A DNA stretch of 64,000 nt from Lachnoanaerobaculum sp. OBRC5-5 (lineage in GTDB: Bacteria > Bacillota > Clostridia > Lachnospirales > Lachnospiraceae). The stretch's first letter is position 1, and every line of letters starts with the position of its first letter. The stretch spans positions 2,637,385 to 2,701,384 of the forward strand of contig NZ_JH815185.1 of the NCBI RefSeq assembly GCF_000296385.1, given 5' to 3'. Under the pieces are notes generated by a model. It was not told the DNA's origin. It saw only the letters and a list, made by a program, of their open reading frames with translations, and made no database searches. Below are positions 44,381-53,798 of the stretch, one piece after another. The translations under genes and the position numbers were made by a program.

Positions 44381-45157
44381 ATGAGTGTTATTTCAATGAA
44401 GCAGTTACTTGAGGCAGGTGTTCACTTCGGACATCAGACAAGAAGATGGAACCCTAAGATGGCTCCATATATCTACACAGAGAGAAACGGTATCCATATT
44501 ATCGATCTTCAGCAGAGTGTAGGTATGGTTGATACAGCATACAATGCTATGTCAGACATAGCTAAGGATGGTGGAAAGATCCTTTTCGTAGGAACAAAGA
44601 AGCAGGCACAGGATGCTATCAAGGAAGAGGCAGAGCGTTGCGGAATGTACTATGTAAACGAGAGATGGCTTGGCGGAATGCTTACAAACTTTAAGACAAT
44701 CCAGTCAAGAATCAAGAGACTTCGTCAGTTGGAAGAGATGAGCGAAGACGGTACATTTGATTTACTTCCAAAGAAGGAAGTTATCCAGTTAAAGAAGGAA
44801 TGGGAGAAGCTTGAGAAGAACCTCGGCGGTATCAAGGATATGAAGAACATTCCTGACGCTATATTTATTATAGATCCAAAGAAGGAGAGAATCTGTGTTC
44901 AGGAGGCTCATACTTTAGGTATTCCACTTATCGGTATCTGTGATACAAACTGTGATCCTGATGAGCTTGATTACCTTATCCCGGGAAATGATGATGCTAT
45001 CCGTGCTGTAAAGCTTATCGTAGCTAAGATGGCAGATGCAGTTATCGAGGCAAATCAGGGTGAGATCCTTTCAACATCAGAAGACGTTGCCGATGATTCA
45101 CTTGAGGGTGAGACATTTGCACCTGATAAGGAAGAATTGGACGACAGACAGTTCTAA
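44381..45157 (+). CDS. rpsB: 30S ribosomal protein S2
   Basis: A 258-residue S2 with [35 protein letters not shown] and the [14 protein letters not shown] segment. The acidic C-terminal tail (about 230-258) is longer than in E. coli S2. It completes the 30S subunit and lies before tsf, the usual order. AAAGGAGAAA precedes ATG 44381. Confidence 0.97.
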   Translation: MSVISMKQLLEAGVHFGHQTRRWNPKMAPYIYTERNGIHIIDLQQSVGMVDTAYNAMSDIAKDGGKILFVGTKKQAQDAIKEEAERCGMYYVNERWLGGMLTNFKTIQSRIKRLRQLEEMSEDGTFDLLPKKEVIQLKKEWEKLEKNLGGIKDMKNIPDAIFIIDPKKERICVQEAHTLGIPLIGICDTNCDPDELDYLIPGNDDAIRAVKLIVAKMADAVIEANQGEILSTSEDVADDSLEGETFAPDKEELDDRQF

Positions 45158-45182
45158 TTTTAAAGAGATTTGAGTTATAGAC

Positions 45183-45218
45183 GGGTTGCAAAGAGGGATT
45201 TTACCGCTTTGCAACTTG
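45183..45218 (+). other. Intercistronic hairpin between rpsB and tsf
   Basis: GTTGCAAAG (45185-45193) and CTTTGCAAC (45207-45215) form a 9-bp stem. It lacks a long T-run, so partial termination or RNA processing is more likely than a full stop. Confidence 0.55.
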
Positions 45219-45249
45219 TCATATTTATAAATGTTTAGGAGGTTTTACA

Positions 45250-46194
45250 ATGGCAGCAGTAACAGCAGCAATGGTAAAAGAGTTAAGAGAGATGACAGGC
45301 GCAGGAATGATGGACTGTAAGAAGGCCCTCGCTGCAACTGATGGAGATATGGATGCGGCAGTTGACTTCCTTCGTGAGAAGGGACTTGCAGGAGCACAGA
45401 AGAAGGCAGGTCGTATAGCAGCTGAAGGTATCGTAGATGTTTGTGTAAGCGATGATGCTAAGAAAGCGGTTGTACTTGAGGTTAATGCAGAGACAGACTT
45501 CGTTGCTAAGAATGAGAAGTTCAGAACTTATGTTGCAGAGGTTGCAGCACAGGCATTAAAGACAACTGCAAGCAATACAGAAGAGTTCTTGAACGAGAAG
45601 TGGGATCTTGATCCAAGCCTTACAGTAGGTGAGAAGCTTTCAAGCATGATCTCAATCATCGGCGAGAACATGTCTATCAGAAGATTTGAGAAGATAGAAG
45701 AGAATGCCGGTTGTGTAGTTTCATACATTCATGCAGGTGGAAAGATCGGTGTTCTTGTAGATGTTACAACTGATGTTGTAAACGATGAAATCAAAGAGAT
45801 GGCTAAGAATGTTGCAATGCAGGTTGCAGCACTCCATCCGAAGTATACTTCAGACAAGGAAGTTGATGCAGAGTACCTTGCAAAGGAGAGAGAGATTCTC
45901 TTAGCTCAGATCAAGAACGATCCTAAGGAGGCTTCAAAGCCTGAGAAGGTTATCATGGGAATGATCGAGGGTAGAATTAAGAAGGAGCTTAAAGAGATTT
46001 GTCTTCTTGACCAGCATTATGTTAAGGCGGCGGACGGAAAGCAGTCTGTAGCTGCTTATGTTGCAGAGGTTGCTAAGGCAAACAATGCAAACATCTCTAT
46101 CAAGGGATTTGTCAGATTTGAGACAGGTGAAGGCCTTGAGAAGAAGAGCGAGAACTTTGCAGAAGAAGTTGCAAAGCAGATGTCAGGAAACTAA
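45250..46194 (+). CDS. tsf: Translation elongation factor Ts
   Basis: A 314-residue EF-Ts with the N-terminal VKELREMTGAGMMDCKKAL, the TDFVAKNEKF core motif and the IHAGGKIGVLVDV segment. It exchanges GDP for GTP on EF-Tu. AGGAGG precedes ATG 45250. It is co-transcribed with rpsB and followed by a terminator at 46221. Confidence 0.97.
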   Translation: MAAVTAAMVKELREMTGAGMMDCKKALAATDGDMDAAVDFLREKGLAGAQKKAGRIAAEGIVDVCVSDDAKKAVVLEVNAETDFVAKNEKFRTYVAEVAAQALKTTASNTEEFLNEKWDLDPSLTVGEKLSSMISIIGENMSIRRFEKIEENAGCVVSYIHAGGKIGVLVDVTTDVVNDEIKEMAKNVAMQVAALHPKYTSDKEVDAEYLAKEREILLAQIKNDPKEASKPEKVIMGMIEGRIKKELKEICLLDQHYVKAADGKQSVAAYVAEVAKANNANISIKGFVRFETGEGLEKKSENFAEEVAKQMSGN

Positions 46195-46220
46195 TATAAA
46201 TCAATAATATATTTAACCGG

Positions 46221-46250
46221 AGCCAAGATACTTTATATAATCTTGGCTTT
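46221..46250 (+). terminator. Terminator after tsf
   Basis: AGCCAAGAT and ATCTTGGCT form a 9-bp stem with a 10-base loop followed by TTAGTT. Confidence 0.75.
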
Positions 46251-46273
46251 AGTTGTACAAAAAAGGAGAAAAT

Positions 46274-46498
46274 ATGGATATCACAAAAATAGTAACAGAT
46301 ATAATAAACAAGGCAAAGGCGGATCCTGAACTTTTATCAAACCTTGCAAAGGATCCTGAGAAGACAATAGAAGGACTTACAGGTATCGATATACCTGACG
46401 GTCAGCTTGATTCGGTTGTTGCAGGTGTAAAGACACAGATAGCTAAAGTAGGAATCTCAAGCGCTATGGATAAGATTGGAGACCTTTTTAAGAAATAA
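46274..46498 (+). CDS. Small protein with RiPP-leader-like pattern
   Basis: A 74-residue protein (ATG 46274, ten bases after AAAGGAG). The first half, KADPELLSNLAKDPEKTIEGLTGIDIP (given in part), followed by GQLDSVVAG, resembles the layout of Nif11/NHLP-type leader peptides, which end in a Val-Ala-Gly-Gly-like cleavage site. Here the site would be VVAGV, with only one Gly, followed by a 23-residue amphipathic Lys-rich tail (KTQIAKVGISSAMDKIGDLF). No modifying enzyme or transporter for a peptide lies nearby. It may simply be a conserved small Lachnospiraceae protein. Confidence 0.7.
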   Translation: MDITKIVTDIINKAKADPELLSNLAKDPEKTIEGLTGIDIPDGQLDSVVAGVKTQIAKVGISSAMDKIGDLFKK

Positions 46499-46499
46499 T

Positions 46500-47225
46500 A
46501 TGGACTTTTTATTTGATTTGCATACGCATACAATCGCTAGCGGTCATGCATACTCCACATTGAAAGAAAATATGGAAGAAGCGGCTGCAAAAGGACTTTT
46601 GGCATATGGCTTTTCAGATCATAGTGAAGCGGTACCCGGTTCATGCAAAAATATATATTTCATGAATTTTAAGGTAATGCCCAGAAGATATAAAGGGGTA
46701 TTGATACTTAGAGGTGTAGAGGCAAATATAATTGATTTCAAGGGGAATTTAGATATTGATAATAATATTTTAAATCGACTTGATTATGTTATAGCCAGTA
46801 TGCATACCATCTGTATAGAGCCGGGAAGCCTGCAGGAAAATATGGATGCATATTTTGGTGCCATGTCAAATCCATATGTAAAGATTATAGGGCATCCGGA
46901 TGATGGAAGATATCCTATGGATCATGATGAACTGGCAAAGGAAGCCAAAAAAAAGGGCATTGTCCTTGAACTTAACAATTCGTCATTGAATCCTAAGTCC
47001 GCAAGACTGCATGGAAGAGAGAATGCCATAAAGATGCTTGAGGCTGCAAGAAAATACGGTACATATATAATATGTAATACAGACAGCCATTATGCGGATG
47101 ATGTGGGTGACTTCAGAAACTGTGATACATTGTTGACTGAAATGGATTTCCCAAAAGAACTTATACTGAATAACAGTATAGATAATCTTAGGATGGTTTT
47201 AAATAAAAGTATTGACGAAATGTAA
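46500..47225 (+). CDS. PHP-domain phosphoesterase (YcdX/histidinol-phosphatase type)
   Basis: ATG 46500, one base after the previous stop, gives a 241-residue protein starting MDFLFDLHTHTIASGHAYSTL. The metal-binding motifs are DLHTHT, FSDHSEA, an Glu in RGVEANI, MHTI, GHPDDG and CNTDSHYADD, the full set for a trinuclear-metal PHP phosphatase. YcdX-like proteins hydrolyse small phosphate esters; the histidinol phosphatase role is possible but no his genes are near. The upstream TTG is not supported by a ribosome site. Confidence 0.88.
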   Translation: MDFLFDLHTHTIASGHAYSTLKENMEEAAAKGLLAYGFSDHSEAVPGSCKNIYFMNFKVMPRRYKGVLILRGVEANIIDFKGNLDIDNNILNRLDYVIASMHTICIEPGSLQENMDAYFGAMSNPYVKIIGHPDDGRYPMDHDELAKEAKKKGIVLELNNSSLNPKSARLHGRENAIKMLEAARKYGTYIICNTDSHYADDVGDFRNCDTLLTEMDFPKELILNNSIDNLRMVLNKSIDEM

Positions 47226-47244
47226 ATGCTGTTTTGAGGTAATT

Positions 47245-48645
47245 ATGGAAGAAAATATACAAAAGAAATCACAGGGAATCACAGATATGACCTGTGGAAA
47301 ACCTTTAAAACTTATATTGGCATTTGCTATACCCATGCTTATAGGAACATTATTCCAGCAGTTCTACAGTATGGTGGATGCGGTAATGGTAGGTAAGTAT
47401 CTGGGTGTTAATTCATTGGCAGCTGTGGGTTCCACAGGTGCCATCTTTTTCATGGTAAACGGCTTTGTTATTGGAAATACGGCAGGGTTTTCCATACCTA
47501 TAGCACAAAAATTCGGTGCAAAAGACTATAGTGAGATGAGAAGATTCACTATGAATGCGGTATATATGGGAATATTTTTCTCCGTAGTTCTTACTGCAAT
47601 AGTCTGTCTGCTTACAAGGTTAATACTTGTAGTTACAAATACACCCGCAGAAATTCTGGACGAAGCCTATATATATATTATTGTTATATTTGCAGGCATT
47701 CCTGTAATGTATCTTTATAATTTGACGGCAAGTATTATAAGGGCATTGGGAGATTCAAGGACTCCGCTGTATTTTCTTATAGTGGCGGCATTGCTTAATA
47801 TAGTGCTGGATATTGTATCAATACAGTTTATGGGACTTGGAGTGGCAGGACCTGCCTATGCAACAGTTATATCACAGCTGGTATCGGGAATACTATGTGT
47901 GATATTTATGGTTAAAAGGTTTCATATATTAAAGCTTAAATCGGGAGAGGGCAGAGTATCCGCAAGGCATATAAAGATATTATTGTCCATGGGCATCCCT
48001 ATGGGATTGCAGTATTCAATCACCGCCATAGGCTCCGTAATATTGCAGGCTGCAGTAAACGGACTGGGAGCTGTGGTTGTAGCCGCGGTAACGGCAGGCA
48101 GTAAGATAAGCAGCTTCTGCGTGGCTGTAACAGATGCTCTTGGGGCGACCATGGCTACTTATTGCGGACAAAATGTAGGTGCCGGAAAGCTTGAAAGAGT
48201 AAAGGAAGGTGTAAGAGTAGCTACAATAATAGGAATAATATATTCTGCAATAGTATTTGTTTTAATGATATTTATCGGTGGAGAATTGCCCAAGTTTTTC
48301 ATTGATGCAACAAAGACGGATGTAATAGAAAGGGCAAGGATATTCCTCTTGTGGAATTCAGGATTTTATTTTGCACTTATCTTTGTTAATGTATGGAGAA
48401 ACTCCATTCAAGGTATGGGATTTCCTATGTTTGCCATATTGTCGGGAGTATGTGAGATGTTTGCCAGAGGCTTTATAGGTTTTGTGGCAGTTCCACATCT
48501 TGGTTTTGTGGCGGCATGTATGGCATCACCTCTGGCATGGATAGTTGCGGATATGTTTCTTATACCCGGATTTTTATATTGCATAAATGTATTAAGAGAA
48601 GTATTTAGAGAAAAAGAGATAAGAGAAAAATTTCATTATGAATAA
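47245..48645 (+). CDS. MATE-family efflux transporter
   Basis: ATG 47245 follows GAGGTAATT. The 466-residue protein has twelve predicted helices in two halves, with LILAFAIPMLIGTLFQQFYSMVDAVMVGKYLG and the second-half ILLSMGIPMGLQYSITAIGSVI (each given in part), typical of MATE exporters that swap Na+ or H+ for drugs or metabolites. Its stop overlaps the start of the EamA transporter gene by eight bases, so both are co-expressed. Substrate not readable. Confidence 0.91.
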   Translation: MEENIQKKSQGITDMTCGKPLKLILAFAIPMLIGTLFQQFYSMVDAVMVGKYLGVNSLAAVGSTGAIFFMVNGFVIGNTAGFSIPIAQKFGAKDYSEMRRFTMNAVYMGIFFSVVLTAIVCLLTRLILVVTNTPAEILDEAYIYIIVIFAGIPVMYLYNLTASIIRALGDSRTPLYFLIVAALLNIVLDIVSIQFMGLGVAGPAYATVISQLVSGILCVIFMVKRFHILKLKSGEGRVSARHIKILLSMGIPMGLQYSITAIGSVILQAAVNGLGAVVVAAVTAGSKISSFCVAVTDALGATMATYCGQNVGAGKLERVKEGVRVATIIGIIYSAIVFVLMIFIGGELPKFFIDATKTDVIERARIFLLWNSGFYFALIFVNVWRNSIQGMGFPMFAILSGVCEMFARGFIGFVAVPHLGFVAACMASPLAWIVADMFLIPGFLYCINVLREVFREKEIREKFHYE

Positions 48646-49501
48646 ATATAATAAAAAGATAGGAATATTGTACATACTTGGAGCTGCATTCGGTTTTTCC
48701 CTGATGGGACTCTTTGTGCGAATGGCGGGAGAACTGCCCACATTTGAAAAGGTGTTTTTCAGAAATCTGATTGCAGCCTTTGTAGCATTCTTTATGCTTA
48801 TAAAAAGCGGTTATAAGTGGGAAAATATAGGAAGAAAAAATTGGATTTTATTATTTATCAGGTCAACCTGTGGATTTATCGGTGTTATCTGTAACTTCTA
48901 TGCAATTGACCATATGAATATAGCAGATGCCTCTATATTGAATAAACTTAGTCCTTTTTTTGCAATAATGATAAGTTTTATAATTTTACAAGAAAAACCG
49001 GTTTTGATGGATATTCTAACTACGGTAGTAGCATTTATAGGTGCGATATTTGTAGTAAAGCCAAGTGCAAATTTTGCATTTGTAGTAGCTATGATAGGAG
49101 TCATGGGCGGACTTATGGCGGGCACTGCATATGCTTTGGTGAGAAAGATGACCGGTAGCGGTGTGAAGGGAATGTTCATAGTATTTTCATTCTCGGTTTT
49201 TTCAAGCATATGCTGTATACCGCTTATGGCTATAGATTTTATCATCCCAAGCTTTATACAGTTTATAATGCTTATGGGTTCGGGATTTTCCGCAATGGTG
49301 GGACAGATTTGCATTACAAAAGCCTATACATATGCTCCGGCAAAGGAAATATCGGTATATGACTATACACAGGTTATATATTCGGCACTTTTAGGATTTA
49401 TATTTGTAGGTCAGATTCCGGACAGATTAAGCTTTATAGGATATACAATTATTATATCTATGGCGGTACTGAAGTGGATTTACAATAATAAAGAGAATTA
49501 G
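48638..49501 (+). CDS. EamA/DMT-family transporter
   Basis: A 287-residue drug/metabolite transporter with ten predicted helices and two EamA repeats (YILGAAFGFSLMGLFVRMAG; later VGQICITKAYTYAPAKEISVYDYTQVIYSALLGF, given in part). Such proteins export amino acids, cofactors or sugars. It overlaps the MATE gene by eight bases. A terminator follows at 49564. Substrate unknown. Confidence 0.9.
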   Translation: MNKYNKKIGILYILGAAFGFSLMGLFVRMAGELPTFEKVFFRNLIAAFVAFFMLIKSGYKWENIGRKNWILLFIRSTCGFIGVICNFYAIDHMNIADASILNKLSPFFAIMISFIILQEKPVLMDILTTVVAFIGAIFVVKPSANFAFVVAMIGVMGGLMAGTAYALVRKMTGSGVKGMFIVFSFSVFSSICCIPLMAIDFIIPSFIQFIMLMGSGFSAMVGQICITKAYTYAPAKEISVYDYTQVIYSALLGFIFVGQIPDRLSFIGYTIIISMAVLKWIYNNKEN

Positions 49502-49563
49502 AGATTTATATTATACTAAGATATTTTACTTATTTAAATAAAGCTGTTGAAATATAAAGCTAA

Positions 49564-49602
49564 AAAATGCGACTTGAGTTTTATTTACCCTTGTCGCATT
49601 TT
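49564..49602. terminator. Bidirectional terminator
   Basis: AAAATGCGAC and GTCGCATTTT form a perfect 10-bp stem between the EamA gene on + and the HEAT-repeat gene on -. Confidence 0.85.
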
Positions 49603-49607
49603 ATGAT

Positions 49608-50840
49608 TTATTTTGTAAGCTCTTTAGAAAAAACATCCTTTATAAATGAGGCATCTTTGTCAGTCAAAGCTTCGATTACAGATTTTATAGATTCCATGGC
49701 TTCTTTTTTTCCATGAGCATGTATTACTTCAATAGCAGAAGCGCGTGCCAAACTGTTTGCATTAGGATCCTTAATAATTTCAATCATTGCAGCTATTATT
49801 TTATCCTTATTGTAGTACGGATTTTGTGCTTTCCATTCTTCAAACCCCGTATCAGATATTCCACTCAAATAATTAAGCACTGTAAACTCAGGTATATTTT
49901 CATTTCTTGATGTCTTTTCAATATATTCAACAGTCGCATTATAAGCAGTTTCATTATGACCGTTCATATAAGTAGGATTAAGCCACATGTCTATAAGAGC
50001 TTTTCCATAGATACCATGAAGCTCGTATTTACTGTCATCAAGAAGTATTGTTTTTAAATACTCCGTGATTTTTGTATTATCTCTAAACACTCCGCTTTTT
50101 TCACATGCGGTTCTCATAACTTCTTTATTCTCATCCTGCATAAGTTCAAAAACCAGATCTTGCGCTCCTTCTATGTCCTTATTAGAACCGATGCATAACC
50201 AATAGGCAGCTCTTTCTCTTACTCCGGGATTCTCATTTTTAGCCATATCAAGAAGGAACTTTGCAATTTCGGGATCCTCTCCGGCTTTATATGCTACTAC
50301 ACTTACAGCTCTTCTAAGTACATATGGCTCTGTTTCTGTCTTTAGGATTTCTTTCACCAAGTCTATGTTTTCCTCTTTTGCTCCGTTAAATTCATCTATC
50401 AGCTCACATGCAATCCCCCTAAGTTGAGGATATTCACTTTTTATCAAAGTTTTTAGTACATTTTGGCTTGCAATATACTTAACATTCTTATCGTCCAACA
50501 ACGAAAATGCCTGTTGTGTAACGCTTCCGTCTTCAAGATTTAAATCTTCAGTAATGGGGACATATCTGTAAGTTGATACCAACTCTAAAAATTCTTCATC
50601 TGTAAGCTCATTCTTACCGATTAAGTTTTTTGTCAGATCTTCTACCGTCAAACTCTTATAGTCAAGATCCCTTGTGTTTTTTGGGGATTCCAATTCTTTA
50701 TTTTCTTCTGCTACAGAGGAAGTTGGATCATCGGCACTTATCTTTGTCTCATCAGTTGAACTTTTACAGGCTGTAATACCTACAGAGGCTGTAACGGTAA
50801 GAGCAATTATAATGTGCAGCAAGTATTTATTTTTTCTCAT
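49608..50840 (-). CDS. HEAT-repeat lipoprotein
   Basis: ATG 50840 is chosen because GGAAA lies upstream and it starts the signal RKNKYLLHIIIALTVTASVG with lipobox GITAC. The 410-residue protein contains at least five helical repeats of the HEAT/PBS-lyase type (for example YPQLRGIACELIDEFNG, EPYVLRRAVSVVAYKAGED, NPGVRERAAYWLCIGS, NKEVMRTACEKSGVFRD, NSLARASAIEVIHAHGKKEA). Such repeats bind other proteins, so it is probably a surface scaffold. No enzyme motif is seen. Upstream residues in the same frame (MYERKNV) lack support. Confidence 0.82.
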   Translation of the reverse strand: MRKNKYLLHIIIALTVTASVGITACKSSTDETKISADDPTSSVAEENKELESPKNTRDLDYKSLTVEDLTKNLIGKNELTDEEFLELVSTYRYVPITEDLNLEDGSVTQQAFSLLDDKNVKYIASQNVLKTLIKSEYPQLRGIACELIDEFNGAKEENIDLVKEILKTETEPYVLRRAVSVVAYKAGEDPEIAKFLLDMAKNENPGVRERAAYWLCIGSNKDIEGAQDLVFELMQDENKEVMRTACEKSGVFRDNTKITEYLKTILLDDSKYELHGIYGKALIDMWLNPTYMNGHNETAYNATVEYIEKTSRNENIPEFTVLNYLSGISDTGFEEWKAQNPYYNKDKIIAAMIEIIKDPNANSLARASAIEVIHAHGKKEAMESIKSVIEALTDKDASFIKDVFSKELTK

Positions 50841-50991
50841 AACATTTTTCCTTTCGTACACAAGAAAATTATATGATGTCCGGTAAAAGTAAATTTATCC
50901 GGTTAGAGTTCATATAATTAATAATCAGTTTGATACACTTAATATATACTATAATAATAAAGTATAGGCAATAACTTCGTATGAAATATAT

Positions 50992-51046
50992 AAAAAAATG
51001 GTTATCACTTTATGAATCCGCTTCTATAAGTGATAGCCATTTTTTA
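50992..51046. terminator. Terminator beside the symporter gene
   Basis: AAAAAATGGTTATCACTTTAT and ATAAGTGATAGCCATTTTTT form a long stem with one mismatch; it ends the - strand symporter transcript. Confidence 0.8.
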
Positions 51047-51066
51047 GTTTACTTAAATATTTTAGT

Positions 51067-52293
51067 TTACTTCAATATATTTCCAAGTTTTTGGGGTTCT
51101 ATCTTATTCTTTTTTGCATACCCGGTAAGTATAAGCGTCAGAGCACCGTCACCTGTTACATTACAAGCTGTACCGAATGAATCCTGAAGTGCAAAGATTG
51201 TAAGCATAAGAGCTGTTCCGGTCTCATCAAACATAAGTACACCTGTTATAAGGCCGAGTGAAGCCATTACAGTACCTCCCGGAACTCCCGGTGCGCCTAT
51301 TGCAAATACTCCTAAAAGCAAACAGAATAAAATCATTTTTGCAGGAGACGGGAATTCACCGTAAAGCATTTTTGAAACGACCATTACAAAGAATGTCTCA
51401 GTCATAACAGAGCCGCAAAGGTGGATATTTGCAAACAGCGGAATACCGAAATTTACCATATCTTCACGAAGAGGCGGTTCCGATTTCCTGGCACATTCCA
51501 GAGCGACTGAAAGTGTAGCGGCACTTGACATGGTACCTACCGCAGTCATGTATGCAGGGCCGTAGTTTCTTATTATATCCAAAGGATTTGCACCTGCATA
51601 AGCACCTGCGATAAGATAAAGAAGTGCCAACCATATATAGTGACCTATCATTACCATAATGATGATAACAAGGAACACAGGCAATTGTTTTGTAATACTT
51701 CCCTCATATGCGAGAGTTGCAAAAGTAGTACCGATAAGAACAGGAAGTACAGGAATAACAAATTTTGTTACTATGCTGAGTACAACCTTTTGGAATTCTT
51801 CCAAAACACCGGTAATAAGTTCACTTCTGTTCCATGCAGCCGCAAGGCCAACCATGATTGAGAAGAAAAGAGCACTCATAACAGGCATTATAGCCGGTAT
51901 TGAAAGCTGGAATACAAGCTGGGGTAATTCTTTAAGGCCCTCAACTTCAGGCGTAATACTCATATGTGGAAGTATTATAAAGCCTGAAGCTGTAGCAAAA
52001 AATGCCGCACCGATTGAAGAAACATAGGCTAGTATAAGAGCAACTATAAGTATTCTTGATGCATTGCTGCCAAGCCTTGTAATAGACGGGGCAATAAAAC
52101 CTATAATAATAAGCGGAATACAAAATCCTATAAATTGCCCGACAATGTACTTAACAGTCACAATTATATTAAGCAGTGCCACAGAAACGGCACTTGTATC
52201 ATTTTTGTTCAGGAAAAGTCCCGCAACAATACCTATAACAAGTGCAAGCAACAGCCGGAAAGGAAGGCTGTTTAAAATACCGTTCTTTTTCAT
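51067..52293 (-). CDS. Dicarboxylate/amino acid:cation symporter (DAACS)
   Basis: A 408-residue SDF-family symporter with eight helices, two re-entrant loops, a Ser-rich hairpin (AVGTMSSAATLSVALE) and the Gly/Pro-rich GAPGVPGGTVMASLG motif that takes part in Na+ and substrate binding. It imports dicarboxylates or neutral amino acids such as serine. It follows the cysteine desulfidase gene by 18 bases on the - strand, which suggests that the substrate may be cysteine or serine. Confidence 0.9.
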   Translation of the reverse strand: MKKNGILNSLPFRLLLALVIGIVAGLFLNKNDTSAVSVALLNIIVTVKYIVGQFIGFCIPLIIIGFIAPSITRLGSNASRILIVALILAYVSSIGAAFFATASGFIILPHMSITPEVEGLKELPQLVFQLSIPAIMPVMSALFFSIMVGLAAAWNRSELITGVLEEFQKVVLSIVTKFVIPVLPVLIGTTFATLAYEGSITKQLPVFLVIIIMVMIGHYIWLALLYLIAGAYAGANPLDIIRNYGPAYMTAVGTMSSAATLSVALECARKSEPPLREDMVNFGIPLFANIHLCGSVMTETFFVMVVSKMLYGEFPSPAKMILFCLLLGVFAIGAPGVPGGTVMASLGLITGVLMFDETGTALMLTIFALQDSFGTACNVTGDGALTLILTGYAKKNKIEPQKLGNILK

Positions 52294-52311
52294 ATCAAAA
52301 TCCTCCTAATT

Positions 52312-53592
52312 TTAATGGCTTTCCACCATAAGTTTTATAATTTCATTATTTGTTTCACGCATTCCGTCCTTACCTATCTTTGAAATTCCCTTGATAGTTT
52401 CCTCAATATTGTTCATTACAATACCGTCACCGCCATGGAAGGCCTGACCGTCTTTATACATGCTCAGTCCCATAATAGCCGCATCTACTGAAGAGGCTAT
52501 CTTAGCCGCACAGGATGCCTTTGCACCGTCACACATAATACCCGATACTATAGCCAAAGTGTTTACAACGGTATGTTCCACAGCTTCAAGACTGCCTTCC
52601 GTAAGATAGGCGATACCCGCGCCTGCACCTGCACCTGCACTTACGGCACCGCAGTAGGCTGACAGTGTACCTATGCCATGTTTTTGATGTATGGAAGTAA
52701 GATTTGAAAGTGCCAGTGCACGATATAGCTTTTCCTTTGAAGCCTTTAATTCCTTGGCATATTCGATAACGGGAATCGAACAGGTGATGCCTTGATTACC
52801 GCTTCCTGAATTTATAACAACGGGAAGCTCACAGCCGTTCATTCTGGCATCGGAACCTGCGGCGGCTTTAGCCTTTGCTCTTACCTTAATATCATTGCCA
52901 TAGGTATCAAGCAGCACGGAGCCTATATTTGCACCGTAATTTCCCAAAAGACCTTCCTCAGATATTGAAGTATTATAAAATATCTGTCTGTCCAAGATAT
53001 CCTTCACATCAGAAACATCCAACGAGTTTATAAAGTCCCATATACCGTCCATAGTCAGCAGATCCTTATCGGCGCTTCCTGATACGGCATTGTTCTCAAT
53101 CTCGGATTCAAAAATTATCTCATGATTTTTCTCGATAAGCACTATATTTGTATGTTGATTTGTAATACGAATCTTTACATACTCATCATCAGCAAAAAGT
53201 GTAATAATAAGATCAAATACATAACCGATATCAAGCGGAATCACATCAATTTTAATATTGTTCATAAAATCGGCAATTTCACATTTCTTTAAATCATCCA
53301 CATCGGAAATAACTTCAAGTTTTCTGTTTGCATCACCTGCAACTATACCGGCAGCCACCGCAGCAGGTATACCTTTCAGATGCCCCGTATTCGGAACAAT
53401 CACGCTCTTTACATTTTTTATTATACTTCCGCTGGCTTCAACAAGCACTGCTTTCGGCAATTTGCCGAGTACTTCCCTTGCCTTTGCGGCCGCATAAGCC
53501 AGTGCTATGGGTTCCGTACATCCCATAGCCGGTACAAGCTCGTCTTTTAATATTCGGACATAAGTCCTGTACCTGATATCATCCTTTTCCAT
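52312..53592 (-). CDS. cyuA: CyuA-type L-cysteine desulfidase (UPF0597/YhaM family)
   Basis: A 426-residue member of the L-serine/cysteine-desulfidase superfamily. It has the GCTEPIALAYAAAKA N-terminal motif and NSGSGNQGITCSIPVIEYA, and the Cys of IMCDGAKASCAAKIASS that hold an Fe-S cluster in the family. It breaks cysteine down to pyruvate, ammonia and sulfide. It forms an operon with the symporter and is divergent from a LysR regulator at 53799. Length normal. The serine-dehydratase-like fold makes serine an alternative substrate. Confidence 0.85.
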   Translation of the reverse strand: MEKDDIRYRTYVRILKDELVPAMGCTEPIALAYAAAKAREVLGKLPKAVLVEASGSIIKNVKSVIVPNTGHLKGIPAAVAAGIVAGDANRKLEVISDVDDLKKCEIADFMNNIKIDVIPLDIGYVFDLIITLFADDEYVKIRITNQHTNIVLIEKNHEIIFESEIENNAVSGSADKDLLTMDGIWDFINSLDVSDVKDILDRQIFYNTSISEEGLLGNYGANIGSVLLDTYGNDIKVRAKAKAAAGSDARMNGCELPVVINSGSGNQGITCSIPVIEYAKELKASKEKLYRALALSNLTSIHQKHGIGTLSAYCGAVSAGAGAGAGIAYLTEGSLEAVEHTVVNTLAIVSGIMCDGAKASCAAKIASSVDAAIMGLSMYKDGQAFHGGDGIVMNNIEETIKGISKIGKDGMRETNNEIIKLMVESH

Positions 53593-53798
53593 TAAACTGA
53601 ATACACCCCCAAACAGCCTGTTTTATCAAATATTATTATGGTAAATATTATATATATATAGTATAGTAGGTCTATGTGTAAATTGTAAATCTTAAAAAAT
53701 TAAATATATAATTTAAGAAAAATAAAGATAATTAGTTAAATGTATTTAATATGCTGTGGGACTACAAAAACATTTACCAACCATATAAAGGGGAAGTT

